Numbered from the stretch's first letter, positions 43,412-54,913 are shown. The stretch: DNA of 64,000 nucleotides from Mytilinidion resinicola (GCF_010093595.1 NW_022985446.1:248001-312000), one strand, 5' to 3'. Program-made: numbers and translations. The notes: a model not told the origin generated them from the sequence alone.

Positions 43412-44379
43412 GATGAGAAGAATTGGAATACCAAATACGAGTGGGAGACCCGATTCAATCAATATCAAGATTTAATCCCGTATATATGCACAAGGCATTA
43501 CCTGGGAGAAGATAAATATAAGAGCCTGAAGATTCGGAGAAGCTTCAGAGGAAAAGATCAGCCGGCTCCTCCGCTGACACCTAATCGATGTATTGCTTCT
43601 CTAGATTCGGAGAACATGTGGCCTGGAGACTCGGGCATGGCATCAAGCGCAGTACTTCCCCGGATTCTCAGAGTCAAGATACGAGCTACGAATCCGGGGA
43701 AAGACTCGAAATGGACGCTTGGGCAGGATTTGACCATCCGGATCGCCTCAAACGGCTTGACTAGACCACTCCGCGGACCCTTTCAGGCGAACAGAATGTG
43801 TCTCCTGTGTAATGAGGTACCATTCGGTTTTCGATGCAGTCGACCGATACCATTTTTGTGACATAGCAATTGAGACTGACTGAATACCTCTATATTAGGC
43901 GGTCCGATACAAGCGCTAACCCATTAGAGTAGGATTTCATCCGTCCGATACGAGGTAAAGTAAGCTGGCTCTCTGTAGAATCCGAGCTTCCGAGACCGAA
44001 CATCGATACATGACAGAGAGAAAGTCGATATGGATCTCGGATGCAGCGGTTTGTGTATCGATGTTGCGTCATGGCTCTACTAAAGATATAGACCCCCGGC
44101 ATCCCTAGGATTAATCAGGTACTTAGCAGAAAGTGCTGATGGAGAAGAAAAAACATCTCTTGAATCTTTTTGACGTTGGACATGATGAATAAATCAAGCC
44201 TTGCCTCTCGCAGGATAATAAACAATAACCGAGGTCATAAAAAGCCGCTAGAACAGCTATGGTATTGGAGTTACCCCGTGGGGAAAAAGCGGGGAAAGGG
44301 CCGTGTTTCTGCATCATTCCCGCGTACCCGCTCTCAACCCTCAACCTCACTTTGTGCGACCTCATCTATCTATATCTAG
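43412..44379. other. divergent intergenic region between P450 and regulator
   Basis: About 970 bp. Apart from the inverted repeats noted at 43530-43701 I see no gene. Confidence 0.4.
43530..43701. promoter_or_regulatory. candidate Zn2Cys6 binding sites in the P450/regulator promoter
   Basis: The word AGATTCGGAGAA occurs twice (43530-43541 and 43603-43614). Further on, TTCCCCGGATTC (43656-43667) and GAATCCGGGGAA (43690-43701) form a perfect 12-bp inverted repeat with a 22-bp spacer. CGG-type inverted repeats are the usual targets of Zn2Cys6 dimers. Function is inferred from position. Confidence 0.5.
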
Positions 44380-44652
44380 ATGGCCTGTGACAACTGCCGC
44401 GCTAAGAAGGTCAAATGTGCCTTTGAGGCTCAAAGTCTGAGCCCTCGAGACCCTGTTGACGAGATAGCCTGGACTAATCTTGCGTCCAGGCAATGTAACG
44501 CATACAACTACATGTGACTACTGTAGGGTGCGTAATGGCTTGCCTCTTATTCGATCAGTCAATTAAACACCCGTCAGAACCATAACCTGCCGTGCACGAC
44601 TGCGCCGGGAAAGAGACAACGTGCGAATACAGCCGAGACTCCGCGGAAACGA
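44380..44652 (+). pseudogene. remains of the Zn2Cys6 zinc cluster in front of the regulator gene
   Basis: ATG 44380 (MACDNCRAKKVKC) gives the first half of a Zn2Cys6 cluster (CxxCx6C). The second half is present at about 44590-44630: PCTT then CAGKETTCEY, but these two parts are in different frames, off by one base around 44599-44601. A further change of frame is needed to reach the frame of the downstream gene (RKRMRFGWARI). No good GT-AG intron repairs both. Confidence 0.5.
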
Positions 44653-46926
44653 ATGCGCTTTGGGTGGGCACGTATCAATGAACAACATGGCGGCCGTCCA
44701 CCTTCCGATAGCCATCCAACTCTCCAAAGGTCGAACGACGAGAACTCCACGGCGTTCCTAGAGTTCAGGCGCCTCTCTGGATCTGAGTCCTCATTCTCGT
44801 CCAGCGAGTCAACCCTATCTCAAGATGTCAGAACTATGCCGTTATCGGATCTCCCAAATCTGGATCTCGCGAACGACCCTCCAAGAGCTACCTTACACGC
44901 CATACCGCACATTATCCAAAACAATCAAACAAGCCTCATAGACACCATTCTCTGGAACCCCGACGTAGACGAAGGCAATGAAGACAACTCAATCCTCCTC
45001 CGCCACGAGACGTCAGGCTTCGAGTTCACCGGCCCCTCATCCGGCATCTCCCTCCTTTCAAACAACGGTCTGCGCTGGATTCTTGAAAAGACTGAGGATG
45101 AAGAAAGCGTTGCCACGCTTCGCGAATTCGCTGAAGAGATAACGTCGCATTTCGCGATGCCGACAGCCGAAGACGAAGGCATGAGGATACTAAACTCCAT
45201 GAAGAGTCAACTGAACCCTCTTCCGAACCCCGCAATAGCCAGGGAATACGTCAAGGCATATTTCGACGCTGACCAGAGCTGGTTCCCGCTACTGGACCGC
45301 GAGGACTTTATGCGACAGGTTCAGTCTTACGCACACTCAAGCAATTCCTTCCTAAATAGTGTCCCCTGGTACGCCCTTTACACTACTGTCCTCGCCCTCG
45401 GCTGCCGCGTCGTCGGCTCCAAGCAAAATCCTAGCGATCGGCCCGCCCGTTTCGCGGAGGCAGAGTCAGAAGCAATGAAATACTTCCACAACGCTCTCGT
45501 GGTCCAATCAGAGTTGATAAGTCGCCGAACTACTCTGACAACCGTCAAAGCGTTCGCCGCCATGACGCTCTACGCTCAGCACTCCACGACCCCTCAATGC
45601 GAATACAAGTTCTGCTCGATGGCTGTTCGACTCTCTCAAGGAATGGGGATGCATAAAAGGGCTAGTCCGCAATGGGATATCACTCCCGCGGAGAGCGAAG
45701 AAAGAAGTCGGGTTTTCTGGGTGCTCTACTGGATGGATAAGACGATTTCGCTCCGTATGGGGCGGCCATCAGCTATTGACGACGGCGAGGTCAGCTGTCC
45801 ACTGCCGCGTACATTGGGGATCTCGAGCGCGTCGTTCAGTTTTTACCTCTTCGCCGCTCGCTACGCTCGCATATGCTCACAAATCACGAGTTTGATGTAC
45901 TCCGCAAAGGCGCTCATAATGCCGCTGTCTGAACTTTTGGAGACGGCGGAGGAGCTGGAAGCGAAGCTGCAAAGGTGGCATGATGATATTCCAGAACATG
46001 CTCGCTTGGAGAACTCGACGAAGGGGCAGCTGGATTCAAGCGGTACTGTACCACACTTGCAGGCCTTAGCTTTGGAGTACTTTTATCACTACGCGATCTG
46101 CGCCATCCATCGGCGGTTCCCTGCGCAGACTTTTTGGCACTCAAAGTCTCAAAACTCGCCAGACGATAGTGCTACCGAGAAAATGGTGGAGAAGGGGAGG
46201 AAGTGCTTGGAGGCTTCGAGGTCAATTTGCCTCCTTACCAGCAATCTCGAAGTCCATGCGTACAATCCTAGCTGGTAGGTTATGAGATGTCTTCCTCCAT
46301 ATAAGCAGTGCACTGATCCATCTTTCGTAGGCTTCTAATATACTACCCCCTCAGCGGCATAATCACACTCTTTACCAACGTAGTCACAGACCCGTTAGCT
46401 CCAACCGCCAACACTGATATCGCACTCATGGAAGTCGTGACTGGGTTCTTCGGGAAGCTGGAATTCTGCACCTCTGGGGGAATGGCGTTTACGAAGACTG
46501 CGGAGCTCTCGCGATTGGCGAGAAAGGCTATTAAGAAAGCGAGGAGAGAGAAAGGTATGCTTCAAGCCCTTACTTTTCGAATGCTCATTCGCTAACGAGG
46601 AAACAGGCCTTGACCACAGGCCCGGCACCTCTCGAAGCCAGGGCATCTCTTCTGTCTCTCCGCAATCAGACATTCTGTCTGCAAACACTGCCACGACAGA
46701 CTCAATCCTGAGGCTTCCCCAGAGTGCTACGGATGCTACACCCGGAAGCAGCTGGATAGACTGTCCCGATTGGGCCAACATCAGCATCGGCAATGGTGTG
46801 CCAGATGCCGAAGGCGAGGCTGGCTTTGATATGAACTTGGAATCGGGGATGCAACTAGAGCATAATTTTGGCTTCAATGGCACCTCGCCTTGGCCCGGAA
46901 CCTGGAACCTGGATCTATTGACTTGA
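44653..46926 (+). CDS. fungal_trans-domain transcription regulator (Zn2Cys6 family)
   Basis: Body of a fungal-specific regulator. ATG 44653 (MRFGWARI) is in frame with the body; a zinc cluster lies upstream in disturbed frames (44380-44640). The fungal_trans domain spans about residues 195-460 with VKAYFDADQSWFPLLDREDF, LALGCRVVGS, KAFAAMTLYAQ, CSMAVRLSQGMGMHKR, and SRVFWVLYWMDKTISLRMGRPSAID, the standard landmarks. Two introns near the 3' end have good GT-AG signals (after NPSW and after RREK). The protein ends GTWNLDLLT at 46926. It probably controls the neighbouring P450 or the oxygenases downstream. If the zinc cluster is truly frameshifted, the protein would lack DNA binding. Confidence 0.8.
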
Positions 46927-47515
46927 TGGAGTGGTATGAAGTCGTTATTTTGCGATTCGATAGCGATGATTGCTCGTGTCCCTATATACCCGGACTGACG
47001 TTAATCGTATCTATACATCAAGTTCCAAGAACTTATTGATATGCATGTGTCTGGCCAACGATAGCCTTCAAATGCCACTACCGCAACCATCATCTTCGCA
47101 TCTTGGTAGCTTGCAGCCCGCCCGGATCTTCCAAAACCACCCGGATCTTCCAGAACCACCAGTGTAATATACAAATTACGGTATCGGAGCCCCCAAACCG
47201 AAATGATTCCGAAATGCGGGGATGATCTCACTCGGACGCCCACACCCGGACCCACCCCTGCACCTCCCCTGCAGATCCGGGGCATTTTCCAGAGGGGTGT
47301 GGGGGCGCCCGGGGTAACTTAGCTTCGCTGACCACCAGGTGCCTCATGTGAGCGCTTTCGGTAGCTCGGAGCAGAACTTCCACGCGCGACGCGTTTCCTC
47401 AGGCGAGATACTTTATCTAAGTCCCGCATCTCCTACGATATTCTATCCAACTACTCCTTTTCTCTCGAAGTCGACGCTGTAGTTCTAGCAAGATCATCTC
47501 GCCTCTTCCTTCAAG
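46927..47515. other. intergenic region before the FAD monooxygenase
   Basis: Contains the 3' region of the regulator and the promoter of the monooxygenase. It shows a local repeat, GATCTTCCA(G/A)AACCACC, at about 47126-47160. No gene. Confidence 0.45.
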
Positions 47516-49518
47516 ATGTCCAAGATCCAAGAAGTCCCTGTGATCATCATCGGCGGGGGCGGCTGCGGCCTGACGCTCTCCTCTCTTCTCTCTGACTATC
47601 ATGTCGAGCATCTGCTCTTCGAGCGCCACGATGCTACTTCCCGTCTTCCGAAAGCGCACTATCTGAACCAGCGCTCTATGGAGGTCCTGCGCCAACACCA
47701 CATGGAGTCCGAGATCTTGGAGAAGGGCTCCCCGCTGTGGAACATGAGCCAGGTGGCGTGGCAGTCCAGTTTGGGAGGGGACGGTCCGCTGGATCGGAAG
47801 GTGATCCACAAGTTTACCAGTTTTGGGGGGGACGATGGGTCAGCGAAGGCGGAGAGCTATAGGTACGTTTCCACTTGAATCTTGGAGCTGGGCGTGTTGA
47901 ATTTAACGGAAACGCTAATCGGCGCAGACGTGATGCCCCCCTCCGCTCTTGCAACCTGCCTCAAATTCGCCTAGAGCCTCTACTCAAGAAGATCGCGGAA
48001 TCGCGCAACCCGGGAAACGTGCGCTTCAGCCACAACGTTGTTGACTTCGTCGACGAGGGCGACTCCGTGCTTGTGACTGTGGAAGCCAATGGACAGCAGA
48101 CCCAGTACCGGGCCCAGTTCCTCGTCGGCGCGGATGGTGGGAAGTTGGTTAATGAGAAGATTGGCGCGGTGCTCGAGGGACCATCCGGGATTGCGGATAT
48201 GGTCTCGACCCATTTCAGCGCCGACTTGTCGGAGTACTGGGATGACCGCTACTTCGCGTGCCACTTCATCAATGGATCCGGTGGGACCGTGCTGGAGAGC
48301 GGCGCTATGGTGCCTATGGGCCCGACGTGGGGCAGGCATTCGGAGCAGTGGTCTGTCCATTTTGGGTTCAGTATGGACGACGAGAAGCGACATGAGGAGG
48401 AGGCGATCGTGCCGCGGATTCGGGAGCTGCTCAAGCTTCCGGATCTGAAGATGGACGTGCATAAGATTAGCCATTGGAATTTGGAGCGGGTGCTGGCGAG
48501 TAAGTTTCAGAAAGGACGGGTGTTTATCGCTGGGGATGCGGCCCATCGTCATCCGCCTACGACTGGGTTGGGGTTGAACACGGCGATTGAAGATGCGAAT
48601 GTGAGTTTTGTTGCGTTGATCATACGGTCCATATCGCTAATAGGTCCTCTAGAACCTCGCATGGAAACTGACCGCCGTGACGAAAGGGCTTGCCGACAAG
48701 AGCTTGCTGGATACGTACGAGACGGAGCGGCGATACGCAGGAAAACGAAACTGCGACTGGGGGCTCTTCACCTTCGCAAACACGGTCGTGATCAACGCAG
48801 CTGTTGGTCTTATCAAAGGCCAGCCCGAAGCCAATAAGCTGCGATTCCAAGCTCTTTGGGAAGACTCCGAGTCGGGACGAACCTTCCGAGCACAGGTGCA
48901 ACGAATCATCGATTCGCAGGTCGTAGAGTTCAGCGCTCACGATCTGGAGCTTGGCTGTAAGTTAGACCTCCAGATCTGTTTTCTCCGAGACTGACTCGTT
49001 GTGATATAGTCAGATATCCTTCCGGGGCAATCATTCCAGACGGAGTTGATGCACCACCAGTTGACCCGCTCGGTCAGATCTACACTGCAAATACTGGACC
49101 CGGTAATCGGCTTCCTCACGTTTGGCTGAATGATGGCAAGAAGGTGATATCGACACATGACTTGATTGCCTCAGACTCGACTTTCCTCATAATTACCGAC
49201 GAAAGCGGAGCAGCGTGGCTGGAGGCGGCAAAGAAGGTCGCGAAATCGAACAATATCAAGATCTCCACGGCTGTCATCAGCAGCTCCAATCGTAACGGTA
49301 CGTTCAGAGACCGAGAAGAGAGATGGGAGAAATTGAAGGGTATTAAGGAAGGAGGAGCCATCTTGGTGCGGCCGGACAACTTCGTTGCCGCAAGGTGGCA
49401 GAAACCTAGCAAAGAAGCCGAAAAAGAGGTCGCAGGAGCGGTCGCTACGTTGCTGGGTAAATCGAGCGAAGAACTGGGAAGGATTGACTCCCATTCTGGC
49501 ACCAATGGTGTTCATTAG
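47516..49518 (+). CDS. FAD-dependent aromatic monooxygenase (phenol/dichlorophenol hydroxylase type)
   Basis: Flavoprotein that would hydroxylate aromatic rings with NAD(P)H. ATG 47516 (MSKIQEVPVIIIGGGGCGLTL). The dinucleotide-binding GxGxxG is at the N-terminus (IIGGGGCG), the middle has the DG motif (LVGADGGK) and the C-terminal part has GD-x-AH (GRVFIAGDAAHRHPPTTGLGLN). These three together define the class A flavin hydroxylases (PheA/TfdB family). The C-terminal thioredoxin-like region (ATNTGPGNRLPHVWL, DKAEST-like) is the usual dimerisation domain. Introns lie at about 47862-47927, 48600-48650 and 48955-49010. The stop is at 49516-49518. The next gene on the same strand is an extradiol-dioxygenase-like protein, so both may act on a phenol-derived catechol. 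Confidence 0.85.
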
Positions 49519-49988
49519 AATAGCTTGTAAATGTCGAGATATCATGGCGTTTAATGCCACGTCGGAATGGTGCATGAAACAGCATCCGCCTTTTTCGTTG
49601 CTATGTATATTTTATATCGTACCTTCAACTTGTATGGAGTTAGTGTTCTGTTCTTCGTCCTGATTCTGTTAGCAAAGTTGAGCTCTGGTCTGATCACGGG
49701 ACCCATGACGTCGCGGGGCCACGAAGTTGCTCATTGGATGCGCCCGAAATCCGGGGTGGAACCTCAAGACGTACATCAATACTGAAAACAGTGCCGAGCC
49801 CCGAGCTCGGTGGTGGCACATGTGCGAGCGCGAGCTCACAAGCAGCCAAAAGCGGTCAGTTTCCGCAATTTGAGCTTCTCGGGCTATTCCCCCATAAATC
49901 AGCAACGAATCCGCTCCCTGTTGCAGACGCAAGCACGAACGAATTCGCGACTCCTCTGTCGATATCGTCCCAGGAACCTGTTCTCACC
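49519..49988. other. intergenic region and promoter of the VOC gene
   Basis: 470 bp between two genes on the same strand. The palindromic CCGAGCTCGG at about 49800-49810 and CAAT-like words are seen; no gene. Confidence 0.35.
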
Positions 49989-50546
49989 ATGTCGAAAGTC
50001 ACAAGCCCTTCGAAGCTGGCACACGTGGTGCTGCGCACCCAGCAGTTCGCTCCCATGGTCTCCTTCTACAAGACATTCTTGGGCGGCCACGCAACCCATG
50101 AAAACGACTTCGTCTCCTTCATCACGTACGATGATGAGCATCATCGCATCGCGATTCTCGCTGCTCCATCTACAACGCCAAAGGTCCTGGGATCGGCGGG
50201 CTTGGAGCATGTGGCTTTCACATTCCCGACTCTTGATGAGTTGGCCCTGTCCTATACGCAGAGGAAAGAGCACGGGATTGAGCCCGTATGGAGTGTGAAT
50301 CATGGACCGACGACAAGCATCTACTACAAAGACCCAGATGGCAACCAGATCGAGACGCAGGTGGATAATTTTGACAGCATCGCAGACGCGGATAAGTTCA
50401 TGGCGTCGAAAGAGTTCGCGGAAAATCCTATCGGGACGGACTTTGATCCGGAGGAGTTGATCAGGAGGCTGAAGTCTGGAGAGGATCATGCGTCGATCAA
50501 GAAGCGGATCGAGATCGGGCCAAGGGGTTTGCCTCCTGGGATGTAG
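49989..50546 (+). CDS. VOC-superfamily protein, extradiol ring-cleavage dioxygenase-like
   Basis: ATG 49989 (MSKVTSPSKLAHVVLRT), single exon, 185 residues, stop at 50544-50546. It has a VOC fold pattern: KLAHVVLR with H12 as the first metal ligand, GLEHVAF with the second His, and QIETQVDN with the Glu ligand, in the order seen in biphenyl-2,3-diol 1,2-dioxygenase and related glyoxalase-like proteins. It is short (one VOC module pair), so ring cleavage is inferred only from family and neighbourhood. The preceding monooxygenase makes an aromatic catechol route plausible. Confidence 0.75.
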   Translation: MSKVTSPSKLAHVVLRTQQFAPMVSFYKTFLGGHATHENDFVSFITYDDEHHRIAILAAPSTTPKVLGSAGLEHVAFTFPTLDELALSYTQRKEHGIEPVWSVNHGPTTSIYYKDPDGNQIETQVDNFDSIADADKFMASKEFAENPIGTDFDPEELIRRLKSGEDHASIKKRIEIGPRGLPPGM

Positions 50547-50821
50547 TACAATGCGTGGTCATAGATATCCGCACACTGGTCTACGACCGCTGGTGGTGTC
50601 TCATCATATTCTCGGATATCCAAGTTGGCAGATCACACTTCTCTGCATTTGTTTGGGGCGGCTTCAGGAGTTTATCAGTTGTACAAAAGGTGGTGCTTCC
50701 GTCAAGACACTTCACTCCGACTGTGGGATTTGGCGACGGGTAATTATTGTATTGAACGCAGTCATTATCCTACCACTATAATATCAATTCCCAACTTTGT
50801 CTGACCCAGAAGCACAGCTCC

Positions 50822-51718
50822 TCAGAAATTCCCAGGAGTACAACTATACTTAAAATTCCCAGAACTTGAAGTGTACACACGCCGCTCTTCCTGCGCATTT
50901 GCAATCGCCTGCGCCCTCATTCTCGCAGCATTCAAATCCGCAGCAGCCAAACTATTCTGCGCGCTCGTCAAGCTTGACTGTGACGCAGCTGCTCTCCCCT
51001 TCCGCGCCGCGCTCATGATCCTCGCCCTTTCTTCCCGCCACCTTGGCTGAATCTGTCGAAATGTTGCTGCGAGTTCCTCAACCGGCTTTTCCGGAAACGC
51101 GCACCGTGGAATCTGCGGATACGCAAACTCTTCCTCCGTAAACGGGTCAATAAAGAGATGATCCTTCTTCGCCAGCAGCGCATTAAGTCTCCGGTGCGCA
51201 TCGTCCTAGAGTTGATAAGCACAATTCGCCACGCAAAAGCAACTTGCAATCAGATAAAACAAACCGGGTCCATGATAATCCGAACAAGAAGCCACATGCG
51301 CAGGCCCTCGCGCGTAATCAGCGGAGCATTGCCATCCGGCCCGTCGCGCGGGTACGTGTATGGCTCCTGGCCGGCGCAGAACAGCTTGAAGTACACATAA
51401 TACAACTTGTTCATGGTCTCCAGCGTCATCTCCTGCGCCTCGGCGGGCGAGATGTGCAGGTCGATGATGTCCATGAGGGTGCAGAGGTTGCCCATCATCT
51501 CGGCGTTGAGATAGGGTCGTGCGCCGTTGGGTTTCATCTGCGCAATTGGGATTGCGGATGTGCTCCGGAGGTGGTCAAAAATGGCTATGCGGTCAGATGT
51601 ATGAGAGAGATGGATGCTGGCTTGACATACAGATGTAGAGACGGCAGAAGGCTGGAGCTTGGACAGAGCCCGGGGCTACTAGCGTGCCCCAAAATGCGAT
51701 GCTTTCTGGAGAATCCAT
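50822..51718 (-). CDS. conserved hypothetical fungal protein, three exons
   Basis: ATG 51718 (MDSPESIAFWGTLVAPGSV). Exon 1 is followed by an intron with GTATGT and CATAG ends (about 51580-51632), exon 2 carries IFDHLRSTSAIPIAQMKPNG, ARPYLNAEMMGNLCTLMDII and NKLYYVYFKLFCAGQEPYTY, exon 3 (after a GTTTGT...CTAG intron) DAHRRLNALLAKKDHLFIDP, FAYPQIPRCAFPEKPVEELA and an Ala/Arg-rich tail to the stop at 50822. The proline-tyrosine-rich core has the look of a conserved fungal protein of unknown function. It is unrelated to its neighbours. Confidence 0.7.
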
Positions 51719-52381
51719 TGTTGATGGCGGGATATTGATTCTAATCTTGATGTAAAGTTGGGTTTGAGGTGCTCGATTGAAATCTGCGAACGAAGCTTAT
51801 TCCGGCTTCAGGGGCTGCATTTTATCCTAAAGGTTTTATACTTGAATCTGCAAAGTTCATCACAAGCTGAACCGGGAGCCTGGACTGCTCTTAAATGAGA
51901 GCTTGTGCCATTTTGGCTGCGCGTTAGCCTGTGTTCGCCGTCTTTGGAAAGCTGAACTCCCAGTCTCTAAATTCGGCGCAAGCCGCCTGCGGGGATTTAA
52001 GAGCCGGCCGAGACTTCGAGGCCAGCAAACAGCATCTGTGCGAGGCGCTTTCGAAGTTTTACTACCAGGACTACGACGTGGCAAAGCTTCGTGCAAAAGG
52101 CAATATAGTAGATGGTTGTTGATGTGGAAGGAAAAGAGCTGTGATGAATTGGCGTTAGAATACCGGTAGGTACCTGGCAGCCTGGCAATCCTAGGCAGCG
52201 CCACAAAGCGGATCTTGCACAGCCTCACTAGCACAGCCATCTACTCTTCATCCTTCGTCCGATACCCATCAACGCCTTCAAACATACTTTTGCCAACTCC
52301 AAACGTAAACCTCATTGTCTATTAGAAAGTTTTGGTATTCGTCTTTTCTTACCCCCTTCTCCCACTCCGCCCCGATCCGCA
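51719..52381. other. intergenic region without a supported gene
   Basis: Divergent promoters of the hypothetical gene and the HET gene. Small ORFs at 51903-52169 have no features. Confidence 0.4.
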
Positions 52382-54913
52382 ATGTCCACCCTACCCCCCA
52401 CCACTGCCTTTCGAAACCCCGGCCTCGAAACCCCCGGCCTCGAAAACCTCGAAAACCTAAAACAGCACTTCATCCATTCTGCTCGCATGATGAGCATAGC
52501 CGCCTTCCATGCCGTCCTCCGAAGCCCACTCGTCTCCAAAGCCTGGTTTTATCTCCCCAGTCACTGTCAAATTTTCATCCTCCACCCCCTAGGCTCTCTA
52601 TTGCTCCTTTTTCAACTATCAGAAACACGGCAGTTGTGCCTGAGTATATTAGAATGGATCAATACCGACGCCCCATGCATAGGACTACTAGGGAAGATGT
52701 GGGGAGATGCGGGCGAAGTGTGCAAGTATCTGATTACTAGAGTTCTGCTGCATTTTGTTTCATTTCCGATTCTTAAATCCTTACTCAAGGTAGAGCTGTA
52801 CGCGCTCCTACTCTCTGGCAGCCTGGTCATTCTTTGGATCTACCTCGCCCGCGCCCACCAGGCCATCATTACCGCCGCCATCCTCATTGCGGTCCTAATC
52901 CCCAACCTCCCCCTCCTCACGATTTTCCACGGCCCCAGCGCGCTGATAAACGCGTTCACATACGTCCAAATCGACCTCTCAATCCTTTACCGTCGGTTCT
53001 GGGCACCCTTCATCCTCTCCGGCGGCACACGTGATCACAGCCACTACCCACCATACACCTACACGCCCCTCCCAACCCCTCGCTCCATCCGCCTCCTCCG
53101 CATCCACCCCCGCCGCTCCCGCACCCTCCACTGCACGCTCGAAACCCACACGCTCGGCGACCCGCGCACGCCCGCCTACGACGCCCTCTCCTACCACTGG
53201 GGCTCCTCCACCCGCACGCACACCATCCTGCTGCACTCGCCCTCGTCCTCCCCCCGCGGCGCGCAGCCGCCGCCGCTGCCAACGCCAACGCGCCTCCCCG
53301 TCCCCGCCAACTGCTTTAAAGCCCTCGCCGACCGCGCCTCGGTCCGCGAGCCGCGCGTCGTCTGGATCGACTTCCTGTGCATCGCGCAGCGCGACGCGCG
53401 CGAGAAAGCCGTGCAGCTCCCGCTCATGCGCGCCATCTACAGCGCCGCACGGCGCACGGTGGCGTGGGTGGGCGACGCGCACGACGGCAAGCGCGCCGAC
53501 AGCTTGGTCAAGCGCATGTTCGTCGCGAACGCGAGCGCGCCGGCGCGCCCCCGCGAGGCCCGGCTCGCGAGCTTGGTCGAGGCCAACAGCGGCGCTGCGC
53601 GGGATCGCGAGGCGGCCGCGCTAAGGGACATGCTGGCGCAGGCGTACTGGTTCCGCGTGTGGATGATCCAGGAGGTGGCGGTGGCGCGGCGCGTGGATGT
53701 AAGGTATGGGAATGCGTGGGTCGAGTGGGATATGCTGGCGGCCGTGTGTGCAGTGATTGGGGATCCGGCGAGGAGGAATCTGGCGCAGGCGATGGTCGTC
53801 TTTGATGGCGGGCGCGGGATTGGGTGGGCCCAGGTGAGCACGCTCGATCGGTTTAGGGAGGAGGTGCAGGAGGGGCGGGAAGTGAGTCTTGTGCACTTGC
53901 TTAGCGAGATGGGGGCGTTCGGCGCGACGGAGAAGCAAGATCATGTGTTCAGTCTTGTGGCGGTGAGTGCGGATAAGGGGGATGCGAGGCTGTTTGAGGA
54001 TTCTGGGCGGACGCCGGCGGAGGTGTTTGCGCATACGACGAGGTTGTCGCTGGAGCAGGATGAGAGGCTGTCGGCGTTGGGCTTTGCGGGCATTGGACAT
54101 GAATGGGAGGTCCAAGGGCTACCGTCTTGGGTGCCGGATTATAGCTGTCTGCCGAAGACGTCGCTGTTGCAGAAGATGACGAATAAGAGGTTTTACAAAG
54201 CGTCCGGTAGAACGAAACAGAAGGTATCGATTGACACGTCGTCGAATACGTTGTCGGTACGAGCGCTTGCAATCGACAACATCGCCACGGTGTCCAAACA
54301 CTTTGTCCGCCGAAAACAGGACGAGAAAGATGCTTCCGAGTCCTTTGCCGAACAACGCGGGCCATTCCAGGAGGATGTAGAGCTCTTAGCACGTCGCTGT
54401 GACGAGAGATACCCTGTGGGTACCAGCACTCAGAGTCGTCGAGAGGCCACATGGCGGACACTGATTGGGAATTGCGTTCATCCGATGACGACGCATGACA
54501 GTCTTGAATACCCAGCTCCAATGTCTCTTGCGAACGGAGACCAAGCAACGAAACGACTCCTTGGTTTCGAATCTCGCTCTAAAGGCTTGGATCCAAGCAA
54601 GCATCAACTAGACCCCGATATTGCAGCCTCGCTTCTGGAAGATCTGAAACTATCGAGTGAATACGGTGCTGCCGAGGCAGCTTGCGCCTATGGGAGGCGC
54701 TTCGCAGTGACTGATGGTGGGAAGATGGCGATGGTGCCACCGGGCGCGAGACAGGGCGACTTAGTAGTCGTGATTTTGGGAGCCGAGATGCCATTCCTAG
54801 TGAGAAACACTGAAAGCGAGTCGTGGATGCTAGTTGGCGAGTGCTACGTTCATGGGTTGATGGAAGGCGAGGCAGTGGGACAATATTCTCCTGAGACGTT
54901 TGCACTCATATAA
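52382..54913 (+). CDS. HET-domain (heterokaryon incompatibility) protein, membrane-anchored
   Basis: Single exon, 843 residues, ATG 52382 (MSTLPPTTAFRNPG) to the stop at 54911-54913. A hydrophobic region at about residues 138-182 (LLSGSLVILWIYLA, ITAAILIAVLIPNLPLLTIF) precedes the HET domain (about 266-430): YDALSYHWG, VWIDFLCIAQRDAREKAVQLPLM, AIYSAARRTVAWVGDAHD, and WFRVWMIQEVAVAR. HET domains act in vegetative incompatibility and related cell-death responses. The C-terminal part (GQYSPETFAL end) contains a second conserved block (WVPDYSCLPK, FAVTDGGKMAMVPPGARQGD, VVVILGAEMPFLVRN) usual for this type of HET protein. Most of the first 500 codons are extremely GC-rich in third positions. Intact, so likely functional. 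Confidence 0.92.
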   Translation: MSTLPPTTAFRNPGLETPGLENLENLKQHFIHSARMMSIAAFHAVLRSPLVSKAWFYLPSHCQIFILHPLGSLLLLFQLSETRQLCLSILEWINTDAPCIGLLGKMWGDAGEVCKYLITRVLLHFVSFPILKSLLKVELYALLLSGSLVILWIYLARAHQAIITAAILIAVLIPNLPLLTIFHGPSALINAFTYVQIDLSILYRRFWAPFILSGGTRDHSHYPPYTYTPLPTPRSIRLLRIHPRRSRTLHCTLETHTLGDPRTPAYDALSYHWGSSTRTHTILLHSPSSSPRGAQPPPLPTPTRLPVPANCFKALADRASVREPRVVWIDFLCIAQRDAREKAVQLPLMRAIYSAARRTVAWVGDAHDGKRADSLVKRMFVANASAPARPREARLASLVEANSGAARDREAAALRDMLAQAYWFRVWMIQEVAVARRVDVRYGNAWVEWDMLAAVCAVIGDPARRNLAQAMVVFDGGRGIGWAQVSTLDRFREEVQEGREVSLVHLLSEMGAFGATEKQDHVFSLVAVSADKGDARLFEDSGRTPAEVFAHTTRLSLEQDERLSALGFAGIGHEWEVQGLPSWVPDYSCLPKTSLLQKMTNKRFYKASGRTKQKVSIDTSSNTLSVRALAIDNIATVSKHFVRRKQDEKDASESFAEQRGPFQEDVELLARRCDERYPVGTSTQSRREATWRTLIGNCVHPMTTHDSLEYPAPMSLANGDQATKRLLGFESRSKGLDPSKHQLDPDIAASLLEDLKLSSEYGAAEAACAYGRRFAVTDGGKMAMVPPGARQGDLVVVILGAEMPFLVRNTESESWMLVGECYVHGLMEGEAVGQYSPETFALI

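Noticed and set aside
52979..53841. long minus-strand frames opposite the HET gene
   Set aside because: Shadows of the very GC-rich HET exon; the plus-strand frame has the domain motifs.
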